Part shown: piece after piece, positions 43,653 to 52,647 of the stretch
Numbering within the stretch: position 1 is the first letter of the stretch
How the letters are laid out: the number at the start of each line of letters is the position of its first letter
Source: Bacteroidota bacterium
GTDB taxonomy: Bacteria; Bacteroidota; Bacteroidia; Chitinophagales; Chitinophagaceae
DNA length: 64,000 nucleotides
NCBI GenBank assembly: GCA_947451115.1
Contig: CANFXV010000003.1
Coordinates: 1-64,000, forward strand
Reading direction: 5' to 3'
Program-made: the position numbers and the translations under genes
Notes under the pieces: generated by a model
Database searches by the model: none
What the model saw: the letters and a program-made list of their open reading frames with translations, nothing else
Told to the model about the DNA's origin: nothing

Positions 43653-45215
43653 ATGGGGCGCAATCTATTCTTTGGGATTACAATAATGGCCTTTACTTGC
43701 ATAGGCTTAACTGCCTGCCAAACTTCTTCCAATAGAAAAAGTAGCAACGACCCTGCTGTACTGGAGGGCCAGGCATTGGCTGCAAAGTATTGCCAATCCT
43801 GCCATGTTTTACCCGACCCCAACTGGGTGGATGCTACTACTTGGGAAAAGGGTATTCTGCCCATGATGGGGCCAAGATTAGGTATTTTCGCTCATCAAGG
43901 CAAGCGTTACAAAGTAAACAAATATGAGGTTTCTATCACCGGTGATTTTTATCCTAATCGCCCCGTGGTTACAGAAGCAGAATGGCAGAAAATCATTGAT
44001 TATTATGTAAGTGTAGCCCCCGAAAAGCCCTTGCCACAAAATAGGAATATTGCCATCGGAAATAATTTAAAACAGTTTGAGGTACTGACATCCAATTTTA
44101 AAGATAAATTGCCTGCCACTTCTTATGTGAAAATAGATACGACCAATTATTCAACACCATTTGTAATTAGTGATGCGCTCAACCATTTCATTTACCGGTT
44201 CGATGCCCAATTGAATTTGGTGGATAGTTTTAAAACCAAGGGGCCAATTGTGAATAGGCTAGCATCAAGAAACAATTGGTTGCTCTGTGATATTGGTATT
44301 TTAAATCCTGACAACGGAGCCAATGGCAGCATTAAAAGTATAACCTTTGATCAAGAGGATCGTTTTCCAAAAGAAGGGGAAAAAACCTTGTTGGATCGTT
44401 TGCAAAGACCGGTACAATTTGAATCCGTGGATTTAAATGAAGATGGAAGACAAGATTTACTCGTCTGCGAATTTGGCTATTTAACGGGTGCCTTGAATTG
44501 GTATGAAAACAAAAAAGAAGGGGGCTACGAAAAGCATAGCTTAAGAACCAAGCCAGGCGCCATCAAAGCGGTGATTCAAGATTACAACCATGATGGGCTT
44601 CCAGATATTTGGGTCTTATTTGCGCAAGGGGAGGAAGGCATTTATTTATATACCAATTTAGGCAAGGGGAAATTTAAAGAGGATCCTATCTTGAGGTTCC
44701 CGCCCATCAACGGATCTTCCTATTTTGAATTGGCGGATTTTAATAAAGATGGGTTTGAGGACATCGTTTATACTTGTGGAGACAATGCCGATTATTCTTT
44801 GGTTTTAAAAGCATTTCATGGGGTCTATGTCTATTTAAATGATGGCAATAATAATTTTACACAAAAATATTTTTATCCATTGAATGGATGTTACAAAGCC
44901 ATTGCCAGAGATTTTGACAAGGATGGTGACTTAGACTTAGCCACCATTTCCTATTTTGCAGATTTTGAAAATCAGCCCGAAGAGGGTTTTGTATATTTAG
45001 AGAATAAAGGCAATTATAACTTTACACCCACTAGCACATTCACTACACAAGAGGGCAGGTGGTTGACCATGGATGCCGGAGATTACAATCAAGATGAGTA
45101 CTTAGATTTAATCTTGGGTAATTTTTCGGTAGCACCAAGCTTTATACCATCAAAGGTAGATTGGAAGAAAGGCCCTCCATTTATGGTGTTAAAGAATAGG
45201 GGCGCATCAAAGTAA
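43653..45215 (+). CDS. VCBS repeat lipoprotein with N-terminal c-type haem motif
   Basis: The 520-aa protein starts 5 bp after the larger VCBS gene. It has a lipobox (GLTACQ, Cys22), then a short cytochrome-c-like region with CQSCH at residues 47-51 and a possible axial Met in LPMMGPRLG. After about residue 150 come five FG-GAP-type loops (DLNEDGRQD, DYNHDGLPD, DFNKDGFED, DFDKDGDLD, DYNQDEYLD). It appears to be a haem-bearing beta-propeller protein tethered to a membrane. Function unknown. It is convergent with the MG2-type gene, only 13 bp away. Confidence 0.83.
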   Translation: MGRNLFFGITIMAFTCIGLTACQTSSNRKSSNDPAVLEGQALAAKYCQSCHVLPDPNWVDATTWEKGILPMMGPRLGIFAHQGKRYKVNKYEVSITGDFYPNRPVVTEAEWQKIIDYYVSVAPEKPLPQNRNIAIGNNLKQFEVLTSNFKDKLPATSYVKIDTTNYSTPFVISDALNHFIYRFDAQLNLVDSFKTKGPIVNRLASRNNWLLCDIGILNPDNGANGSIKSITFDQEDRFPKEGEKTLLDRLQRPVQFESVDLNEDGRQDLLVCEFGYLTGALNWYENKKEGGYEKHSLRTKPGAIKAVIQDYNHDGLPDIWVLFAQGEEGIYLYTNLGKGKFKEDPILRFPPINGSSYFELADFNKDGFEDIVYTCGDNADYSLVLKAFHGVYVYLNDGNNNFTQKYFYPLNGCYKAIARDFDKDGDLDLATISYFADFENQPEEGFVYLENKGNYNFTPTSTFTTQEGRWLTMDAGDYNQDEYLDLILGNFSVAPSFIPSKVDWKKGPPFMVLKNRGASK

Positions 45216-45228
45216 AATCAATCTTCAC

Positions 45229-47637
45229 TTAGTTTACTTCAAAGCTCATTTCTTTGTAGCCTGCTTTGCCTAAAGGGCTGATGCCTTGCAAAACAATTAC
45301 ATATTTTCCCGGAACATCAGAAGTATAGAAAGAAAGATCTTTGATTCCACCAGCATTGATATTGATACTTGGATCCCAATACAGTAAGTGTCTGAAATCA
45401 GGCAAATGACTATTGATTTGATCGTTAGTGGCATAGACAGGGGCCATGAATTCTCTTCTAGATTGAAGGCCTTTGTAATCCAATACAATGGCTTTAGGAT
45501 CTAATTCAAAGCCCTCTAAATTGCCTTTGTAAGTACTAAAGTTCATGATTCCACTGTAGCCAGAACTACCTAAGAAATACATTCTATTCACTATATCGAT
45601 GCTCTTTATTTTTAAAGGATCATATTCCATGAACTTGTTGAAATGGGTTATGGCCAATCCGTCCAATAAAATCAATGGGCCATTGTTGAAAAATCTTTTA
45701 TTGACATCATCATACACAGCAATATCAAAATCATTCTTTGTTTTTGTTAATTTAACGGGGGATACATACTCTCTTAATACCTCTTCGATGGTATTGAAAC
45801 GAGCATAATCATCTAATTGATAATTGATATCTGCTTGATAATAAAAAGCGCTAGAATCTATCGAAGGGGAAGCAAAATGATTGGTTAAATTAAAATTGTA
45901 ATTGTCTTGAATAGCAATATTTCTGTGGTATTGATTCAATTGATATTTTCCTGTACGGCCAAATCCAATAGTTTTAGCAGGGTATTTGGTGCTTGATTTT
46001 ACGAAAGGGTTATCAATGGATAATTTATAATCGTTGTTGTATTGCCTTTCAATTTGAGCAATGATTTGGTCCTCGGTATAAAAATTAGGAAACTGAAAAA
46101 GCAAATGCCCACTCGCATCACTGATGGCAGATCTAAATTGTGTTTTTAAACTAGGAATAGACAAATAAACACTTATATCTTTTAAGGGTGCATTGGGTAA
46201 TTTGGGTACAATTTTACCAGTAATAATTTTGCCTGCCACTTCAGGTAAAAACTCAAAGGCGCTTGCATTGGGGCTAAGCACATTCTCCCAATTGTATTTT
46301 CTCCAACCTTGGGTAAGCATTAAATTTTCCATGGCCACCCAACGGCCTGCATTGTTTTCGTCAAAATAAGTAGAAGGGTTCTCTACCTTACCTACTAAGT
46401 CAGAACTGAGCCATAAATAGTTGATGATATTGCTAGGATCGATGTTTTGAATAGAGTCGATTTTATACACCGACATCGATAAATCGGATGCAGTAGTATT
46501 GCCATCTTGTAATTTTGAAAGCAATTTCACATTCATTTTTTTTCTGCCTGCAATTTCAGCAGCATCAATACTAATGTCTAAGTCTAATTGGTCTTTAGGG
46601 TATTTAAAATACAGTCTTTCACTTACTGGCTTTTTGTTATCGTCAAATAAGGTAAAAATATTAATGCCATTACCCAAACTGCTAGTAGCTATTTTGAATT
46701 CATTAATACCTTCGCTGATACTAGGGTTCATGATTTGCTTCACTACTCCATGATTGTGTACAATTAAAAAAGCAGCAGTCGCTTGTGTATTTTTATTCCC
46801 AATTTTTATTTGAATAGAATCTGCATCTAGGGCAGTATTGGTCAATTGTAAACTGTAGCCTTGAAGGTTAATGGTGGGCAGTTTTACCGAAGTGGTTTTA
46901 TCATCGTAGGAATCAGCGATTAAAGTGTACTGATGATTGGTAGAAGGAGTGAAAACAATACTGCCAATGCCGCTAGCTAAAGAAGTTGACTTTCCAATCG
47001 TGTCTTTTTGTTCGTTGACTAAGTAAAGCATTGCGCCTTTACCTTTGCCGTAAGCATTAGTGAACTTAAATACCAATCTGTTTTCTATATCATTCAATAA
47101 ATTGCCTCCTTCTGGGAAAATTTGCAATTGGTCTAGCTCTTTAACTGGTTCAGAAGCCGTCACCACTTCTTGAATTTGTTGGGTATTGATTAAATTGATC
47201 TTTTTTTCAAAGAAATAATCTGAACCAAAATTTTTCATCCAATTGGTATATGCGCGAATCCTGTATTCTCCAGATTTTACAGTTGCAGGAATTTTAATAG
47301 AGCCATGTCCCATTCCATTTTCAATACTGGCCATCTCTTGTACTACTGGAATGGCGTTATTGTCTAAGATTTCAACATAAGCAATCTTACTTAAATCAAG
47401 TGGGGTATGAAAAACGCCCTCTACATTATAAATTTTAAACCAGCACAGTTCATTGGACAAATAACTAGACTTGTCGGTATGTAAAAAAAGCTTTTCTGGC
47501 AAATGATTGGAAGTGTATTTTTCAAGCTGTTGAGCAACTTCTGTAGCCTTGTTGGCTTGCGCATTTGCCTGATGGGTCATAGCTACTAGAGCTAGTAAGC
47601 CAGTCAAAGTAATAATTATCTTAAAGTTCTTTTTCAT
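45229..47637 (-). CDS. large secreted protein with MG2-like and TonB-plug-like domains
   Basis: The 802-aa exported protein has a signal peptide MKKNFKIIITLTGLLALVAMTHQANAQ. A macroglobulin MG2-like N-terminal domain (LFLHTDKSSYLSNELCWFKIY, then GEYRIRAYTNWM) occupies about residues 45-135, with further beta domains after it. Near residue 650-720 a segment resembles a TonB-receptor plug (GPLILLDGLAI, KSIDIVNRMYFLGSSGYSGIMNFST), yet no beta barrel follows. It is the last gene of a four-gene operon with a TonB receptor and a DUF4249 lipoprotein. The role is unknown; it may pair with the receptor. Confidence 0.7.
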   Translation of the reverse strand: MKKNFKIIITLTGLLALVAMTHQANAQANKATEVAQQLEKYTSNHLPEKLFLHTDKSSYLSNELCWFKIYNVEGVFHTPLDLSKIAYVEILDNNAIPVVQEMASIENGMGHGSIKIPATVKSGEYRIRAYTNWMKNFGSDYFFEKKINLINTQQIQEVVTASEPVKELDQLQIFPEGGNLLNDIENRLVFKFTNAYGKGKGAMLYLVNEQKDTIGKSTSLASGIGSIVFTPSTNHQYTLIADSYDDKTTSVKLPTINLQGYSLQLTNTALDADSIQIKIGNKNTQATAAFLIVHNHGVVKQIMNPSISEGINEFKIATSSLGNGINIFTLFDDNKKPVSERLYFKYPKDQLDLDISIDAAEIAGRKKMNVKLLSKLQDGNTTASDLSMSVYKIDSIQNIDPSNIINYLWLSSDLVGKVENPSTYFDENNAGRWVAMENLMLTQGWRKYNWENVLSPNASAFEFLPEVAGKIITGKIVPKLPNAPLKDISVYLSIPSLKTQFRSAISDASGHLLFQFPNFYTEDQIIAQIERQYNNDYKLSIDNPFVKSSTKYPAKTIGFGRTGKYQLNQYHRNIAIQDNYNFNLTNHFASPSIDSSAFYYQADINYQLDDYARFNTIEEVLREYVSPVKLTKTKNDFDIAVYDDVNKRFFNNGPLILLDGLAITHFNKFMEYDPLKIKSIDIVNRMYFLGSSGYSGIMNFSTYKGNLEGFELDPKAIVLDYKGLQSRREFMAPVYATNDQINSHLPDFRHLLYWDPSININAGGIKDLSFYTSDVPGKYVIVLQGISPLGKAGYKEMSFEVN

Positions 47638-47646
47638 ATTTATTTC

Positions 47647-48822
47647 TTAATTAGGCCAATAGGAAGGTTTGACATTAGTGCCATGAAGTATTCTGCAATC
47701 AACACATTCTGGAGTCCCAAAGTAGTAAGACAATATTCCACCAAATGGACTAAATTTTGCTACAGTGCCAGGTAAAAGTGTGTTGTGCACTTTTGTGATA
47801 GAGTCTTCGCTGTTTTTTATCTCTGATATAACACATGGAGAAGCGTAATTCCAATCTTTTAATTCTGTATTCTTAATAAAAGATCTTTTGGATTGAACCA
47901 TACTTGCATCCACAAATCCAATCACAATTTCACTTGGGTTAGTAGTTGAATGAACATTACCCACCAATTCAGAAGGTTGTGCGTCAAAAATGGAGCCAGT
48001 GGCTTCTGTATTTTTTTTCATTTTCTCAAGGTACCTATATTTATTTTCGCTAATGCCGTATTGGCGAGTGAGTACACTGTATACTTCGCCAATTTTTACG
48101 GAACCAGCTGGGATATAATTTAAAGGATGATTGATCTTATTTTGAGTCAAATTAGAAGTAGAAGATAAAATGATGGTAGAGGATTCTTGGGTAGTATAAC
48201 ATTTATATAAAGCCATGTTAAATGTAAGAAAAACTGGGTCGATGTATTTTAATTGATAATAGGGAATATTTGGATACCTAGTACCTGATTGATAGTATTG
48301 AAAATATTGCATCAATGGAGAATGGTATTCCCAGGTTTCTGTAAAGTCCCACTCGTAATATTGGGTAGCGTTGGCTAGGTCATGCGTATTGACATAAAAT
48401 TGAACCCCATTGTTTTCTCTTTTCCAGTAAACGCTATCAATAGTAGGGGTAGCTTGTACAGCAGAAAAATCTGACTGATAAGTTTTTCCGTCGGCGGTTT
48501 GAATGGCAATTTTGTATTTTGCTTTGTTGTTTAAAACCACTGTAGGCGCGGATAAATAAATGCCTGCGCTAGATTCATTTAAACTAACAGTTGAATTATC
48601 GTCACCCAATACTGTAATTTTAGCCCCTTTTTCATAAATGATGGCGGGGTTGTCTAAGGTAGAAGTTCTAGTTAGAATAATTTGTGTTTGACCACCACCC
48701 GCATTGATCATGCCTTCCACCACTAAATAGCCAGTAGTGGGCGAGACCACTGGGGAAACATACTTTTCTTTACAGCCAAAAGTAGTCAACAAAATGGTTA
48801 AATATATAAATAGTTTTTTCAT
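47647..48822 (-). CDS. DUF4249 family lipoprotein
   Basis: The 391-aa protein has lipobox LLTTFGCKEK and the DUF4249 opening YLVVEGMINAGGGQTQIILTRT, predicted beta-sandwich strands and a C-terminal Cys pair (PECVDCRILHG). DUF4249 genes typically lie directly after STN-type TonB receptors in Bacteroidota, as here (3-bp gap). It is probably an outer-membrane lipoprotein partner of that receptor; its biochemical function is not established. Confidence 0.82.
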   Translation of the reverse strand: MKKLFIYLTILLTTFGCKEKYVSPVVSPTTGYLVVEGMINAGGGQTQIILTRTSTLDNPAIIYEKGAKITVLGDDNSTVSLNESSAGIYLSAPTVVLNNKAKYKIAIQTADGKTYQSDFSAVQATPTIDSVYWKRENNGVQFYVNTHDLANATQYYEWDFTETWEYHSPLMQYFQYYQSGTRYPNIPYYQLKYIDPVFLTFNMALYKCYTTQESSTIILSSTSNLTQNKINHPLNYIPAGSVKIGEVYSVLTRQYGISENKYRYLEKMKKNTEATGSIFDAQPSELVGNVHSTTNPSEIVIGFVDASMVQSKRSFIKNTELKDWNYASPCVISEIKNSEDSITKVHNTLLPGTVAKFSPFGGILSYYFGTPECVDCRILHGTNVKPSYWPN

Positions 48823-48825
48823 GTG

Positions 48826-51594
48826 TTATTTGAACCTGATGTTTAAGTTAATGTAAGGGATGGCATTTCCAAAAATGGATAATTTATACCCATTCACTGC
48901 TCCATTTTCTGAAACATAATAAATAGAGTAAGGATTTCTCCTTCCAGTTAAATTGTACACGCCAATAGACCATGAATTGTGCAACAATTGTTTTACTTTA
49001 TGATTGCCCTCGATATTCATAGAAAAGTCTGTTCTGAAATAATCTGGAATGCGGTAAGCATTTCTGCCTGCATATAAAGTTCTGAAAGAACCGTCGTATT
49101 GATAAGTGCCAATAGGTAAAGTAATTGGCCTTCCAGTACTGTAATTTGAATTCAATGAAATGCTAAAGCGATGACTAAACTTGTAATTGGCAATGATGGA
49201 GAAGTCATTAGGCTTGTCATAATTAGCTGGATATTCAATACCACCATTGATTAACTCGCCAGCCTTAGGATCGTTTTGTTGCAATAAAATTCTAGACCAA
49301 GTATAACTTACCCAGCCATTCAATTTGCCTGATAATTTTTTTAATAAAAATTCTGCGCCATAGGCCTTGCCCTTGGTGCCAATCACATCGGTTTCAATAT
49401 GGTGGTTCATGACTAAAATTGCCCCACTCTTATAATCTAAATAGTTTTCGATGGTCTTATAGTATACTTCCATGGAAGCTTCAATAGTATTGGACCTAAG
49501 GTTTTTATATAAGCCTAAGGAAACTTGGTTGCCTAATTGAGGTTTAATATTCGGATCGCTTAATTTCCAAATATCGGTAGGGGCCATGGCCGTGGTATTG
49601 GACAAGGAATGGATGTATTGCCTTTGGGTATTGATACCTCCTTTCAAAGAAAGGGTTTCATCAATCACATACCTAAAACCTAAACGATATTCAGGACCAC
49701 CATAGCTTTTAGAAACTTGGCCACTAGTATAATTGGTGGAGCTAAGGATGTTTTCAACAATACGTGGCGAACCGGCTGCATAAGTATTAAAGCTATTAGG
49801 GCCCATGGCATTAAACATAGAAGCTCTAATACCTGCATCAATTTTTAACTTGCTAGTGACCGTATAGTGATCACTAAAATACAAAGCGCCTTCTAATCCT
49901 TGTTCTTGTTGTAAATGGTCTTTGGCAATGATTGACTCAGGTCCTGCAGGATCATAATTGCCTGGATGTAATAAATAGTTTATTGCATTTACACCAAAGT
50001 CAAAACTGTGTTTGTTATTGTAGAAATAATTAAAGTGTGCTTTGAAATAGGATTGTTGAATATCGAATCCAAGCTTGTAGGCATTCAAAGGTAATTTTTG
50101 ACTATTGATCTCATAGTTGTATTGGTCAATACCTGTGGTGAATACACTGTTTAATTTTGAGGTGAATAGATGCTTCCATTTGACAGAAAGGTTTTTATTT
50201 CCGTAACTATAAGAAGTATCACTGTTTAATTTGAATTGATCCTTGCTTACATAGGCTGTAAAATATAGCGTATTGTTTTTATTGAGTTCATGGGTAGTGA
50301 TTAAATTTAAATCATAAAAATCAGCACCACTGTTTTTGTATTCATCAGGCAATTGTTTAAACAACCAATTAGAATAGGTAGTTCTGCCTCCTAAAATGAA
50401 AGAAGATTTATCTTTTACAATTGGCCCTTCTATATTTAAACGACTGGTCAATAAACCCAAACCTGCCGATCCAGTGAATTCTTTTTTATTTCCTTCTCTG
50501 CTATTGATGTCTAATACAGAGGACAATCTTCCACCATAACTTGCAGGGATGCTACTCTTATATAATTCCACATTACTCACTAACTCTGGATTGAAGGCAG
50601 AGAACATGCCAAAGAAGTGAGAGGGGTTATAGATAGTGGCGTCGTTGAATAAAATTAAATTTTGATCAGAAGATCCACCTCTTACATTTAATCCAGTACT
50701 TGCTTCACCCACTGTTTTGACACCAGGCAGGGTGGTCACTACTCTTAAGATATCTGGCTCTCCGAATATGGCAGGTACTTGTTTGATAGTTTTGATGTCT
50801 AATCTTTGAACCCCCATTTGAGTGCCTCTCACATTGCTTATTTTTTGAGAAGAAATAACCACTTTTTTTAATGACATAATGCTTTGGATCATATCTACAT
50901 TCATCTTGCCATCATTGTATAAAACTATTTGGCGCTTAATGTCGCGCATGCCAATACTTTGAATGTTTAAAACATGTTTTCCTCTTGGCAGAGAGAGGGT
51001 AAATCCGCCATACTGATCCGTGTTTACGCCAATTCTTGGGTTGTCAATATTTACAGAAGCACCAGCAATGGGTTCACCAGTTTTGGCATCTTTCACAAAG
51101 CCGCCAAGAACTATTGTTTTTTTATTTCCTCCGGTGTTTTTATCGCCAATTTCATAGATGGTTTTATCTAGCAGCGCCTCTTTAATAGAATTGGATTCGT
51201 CATAGTCTGCTAAAGCATCGTTGCTGTTTTGATCCACTTTGATGCCAGAAAAATAGCGCTCTGTAAGTTGAATGTTTAATTGCTTTCCTTTGGTAAGAAA
51301 CACATTGTCTTGATTGTCCAAACTATAAAAAATAGCTTGTTGCCCAAAGAGTTTAGCAAAAACAGTAGCAATTTTCTCATTGTTAAAATTGGGACTAAAC
51401 TGTTCTTTGGCGAATAAGACAGGGTTGTAGTAGAAGTGTAATTTTGTTTGTGCTTCTAATTGATTGGTTAATTCGCTAATGGAAATTTTATTCCCACTCA
51501 AATTGATTCGTCGGGCACTGTCTAATTGGCTATAACCTTTATGAATAAAGGCCATAGCGGCAAGGATAAAAATAACTTTTAAATATTTTTGCAC
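48826..51594 (-). CDS. TonB-dependent receptor with N-terminal STN domain
   Basis: The 922-aa protein has a signal peptide MQKYLKVIFILAAMAFIHKGYSQ and an STN (secretin/TonB short N-terminal) domain at about residues 25-110 (ISISELTNQLEAQTKLHFYYN). A carboxypeptidase-regulatory-like domain near 158-245 (GGFVKDAKTGEPIAGASV) and a plug near 270-375 (DILRVVTTLPGVKT, GLNVRGGSSDQNLILFND) lead into a barrel ending INLNIRFK. STN domains in FecA-type receptors signal to an anti-sigma factor, but no FecI/FecR genes are in the window. It starts 1 bp after the upstream gene. Confidence 0.9.
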   Translation of the reverse strand: MQKYLKVIFILAAMAFIHKGYSQLDSARRINLSGNKISISELTNQLEAQTKLHFYYNPVLFAKEQFSPNFNNEKIATVFAKLFGQQAIFYSLDNQDNVFLTKGKQLNIQLTERYFSGIKVDQNSNDALADYDESNSIKEALLDKTIYEIGDKNTGGNKKTIVLGGFVKDAKTGEPIAGASVNIDNPRIGVNTDQYGGFTLSLPRGKHVLNIQSIGMRDIKRQIVLYNDGKMNVDMIQSIMSLKKVVISSQKISNVRGTQMGVQRLDIKTIKQVPAIFGEPDILRVVTTLPGVKTVGEASTGLNVRGGSSDQNLILFNDATIYNPSHFFGMFSAFNPELVSNVELYKSSIPASYGGRLSSVLDINSREGNKKEFTGSAGLGLLTSRLNIEGPIVKDKSSFILGGRTTYSNWLFKQLPDEYKNSGADFYDLNLITTHELNKNNTLYFTAYVSKDQFKLNSDTSYSYGNKNLSVKWKHLFTSKLNSVFTTGIDQYNYEINSQKLPLNAYKLGFDIQQSYFKAHFNYFYNNKHSFDFGVNAINYLLHPGNYDPAGPESIIAKDHLQQEQGLEGALYFSDHYTVTSKLKIDAGIRASMFNAMGPNSFNTYAAGSPRIVENILSSTNYTSGQVSKSYGGPEYRLGFRYVIDETLSLKGGINTQRQYIHSLSNTTAMAPTDIWKLSDPNIKPQLGNQVSLGLYKNLRSNTIEASMEVYYKTIENYLDYKSGAILVMNHHIETDVIGTKGKAYGAEFLLKKLSGKLNGWVSYTWSRILLQQNDPKAGELINGGIEYPANYDKPNDFSIIANYKFSHRFSISLNSNYSTGRPITLPIGTYQYDGSFRTLYAGRNAYRIPDYFRTDFSMNIEGNHKVKQLLHNSWSIGVYNLTGRRNPYSIYYVSENGAVNGYKLSIFGNAIPYINLNIRFK

Positions 51595-51595
51595 A

Positions 51596-52354
51596 TCAAT
51601 TATTTAAAAGGTTATAGTAATTGACTACTTTTATAAGCATAGTTTCTTTGTCTTTATTGTAGTTTAAACGCTCAGCATTAATATATTTTTTAAGTTCCTG
51701 GCTTTTGTTGTTAAGTATTTTGATGATTGCTTTTTTGCCATCAATGAGGTATAAATTTTGTTTTTCTTTTACATAATAGTCTGTAGTCACATCTATTTGA
51801 TAAACGATTTCTGTACCTACAATACGCTCTCTAATTTTTTTCACTTCTTTTTTTAATAAACTAACAGGCCCTTCTGCCAAGGCTTGGTAATAACCAGAGG
51901 CGTATAAATTAGTCACATTGCTGTCGACCCAAATATTGATGAACTTGTCCGTGCCAATGGTGAAAGATTTTAATTTTTCTTTGATCAATTGAATTTGGTG
52001 GGTGCTGTCGCTTAATAAAACAATATCAGCTACTTCATCGTACATTAATTGTACATGGTCGTAATGCATGTTTTCGTAATCAATAGACCCTTCTTTAAAG
52101 GCCGCGGCTAAATAGTAAGGATTTTTTTCAATGACTGCAGGTTTGTAGCTAGGCGCTTGACTGCCATTGTATTTACCTGCCTGGCTTCCAATGCCCATTT
52201 CGTATAATTTGAATGCACTAGCCTTGCCATTTTTTAAGAGCAGGCTGTCTTTTGCAGACAAGGTAGAATGGAAAGCTTGGGTAGTTGTTTGTGCTTTTGT
52301 ACTTATAGAATAGAGGGTAAATAAGCAAAAAAAGAATATAATTCGACGATTCAT
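51596..52354 (-). CDS. secreted protein of unknown function, first gene of TonB-receptor operon
   Basis: The protein is 252 aa from ATG 52354 (ATG 52363 also possible). The track start at 52438 adds a non-conserved stretch before the signal peptide MNRRIIFFFCLFTLYSISTKAQ. The mature part is mixed alpha/beta with many Lys and Tyr and no motif I recognise. A LKKEVKKIRERI helix and a strand-rich segment (EIVYQIDVTTDYYVKEKQNLYLIDG) are the clearest features. It leads a tight minus-strand operon (gaps 1, 3 and 9 bp) with the STN receptor, DUF4249 and the MG2 protein. Confidence 0.7.
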   Translation of the reverse strand: MNRRIIFFFCLFTLYSISTKAQTTTQAFHSTLSAKDSLLLKNGKASAFKLYEMGIGSQAGKYNGSQAPSYKPAVIEKNPYYLAAAFKEGSIDYENMHYDHVQLMYDEVADIVLLSDSTHQIQLIKEKLKSFTIGTDKFINIWVDSNVTNLYASGYYQALAEGPVSLLKKEVKKIRERIVGTEIVYQIDVTTDYYVKEKQNLYLIDGKKAIIKILNNKSQELKKYINAERLNYNKDKETMLIKVVNYYNLLNN

Positions 52355-52647
52355 GGATGGCATTTGGTTCAGCAAGGTTAAAATTGAATACTCAATATAG
52401 TTAATTTTAAGACTTATAAAACTCCTAAGAATTAACATTTTATAAACGGCAAAATCAAATTAAGCTTTGATTAAGTTAGAGGGGGGGCGTTTAAGCGCTA
52501 GTTTTAACGAATAGGCCCAATTTAAAGCCAAAAAGGGCTGATAAAGCTCATTATAGGCATTTTGTTTTTTTTCAATATTTCAAATACCTTCCATCTTTCA
52601 TTTTAAAGCAAAAAATGACATTTTTAACGGTTAAATTATTGAATATA
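52355..52647. other. divergent intergenic region with G7 tract and inverted repeat
   Basis: This 293-bp gap separates the TonB-receptor operon from the haloperoxidase-like gene. It holds an inverted repeat AATCAAA-N6-TTTGATT (52453-52472) and a run of seven G (52481-52487), unusual in such AT-rich DNA. I see no ORF or RNA gene, and no exact TAnnTTTG box for either gene. Confidence 0.5.
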
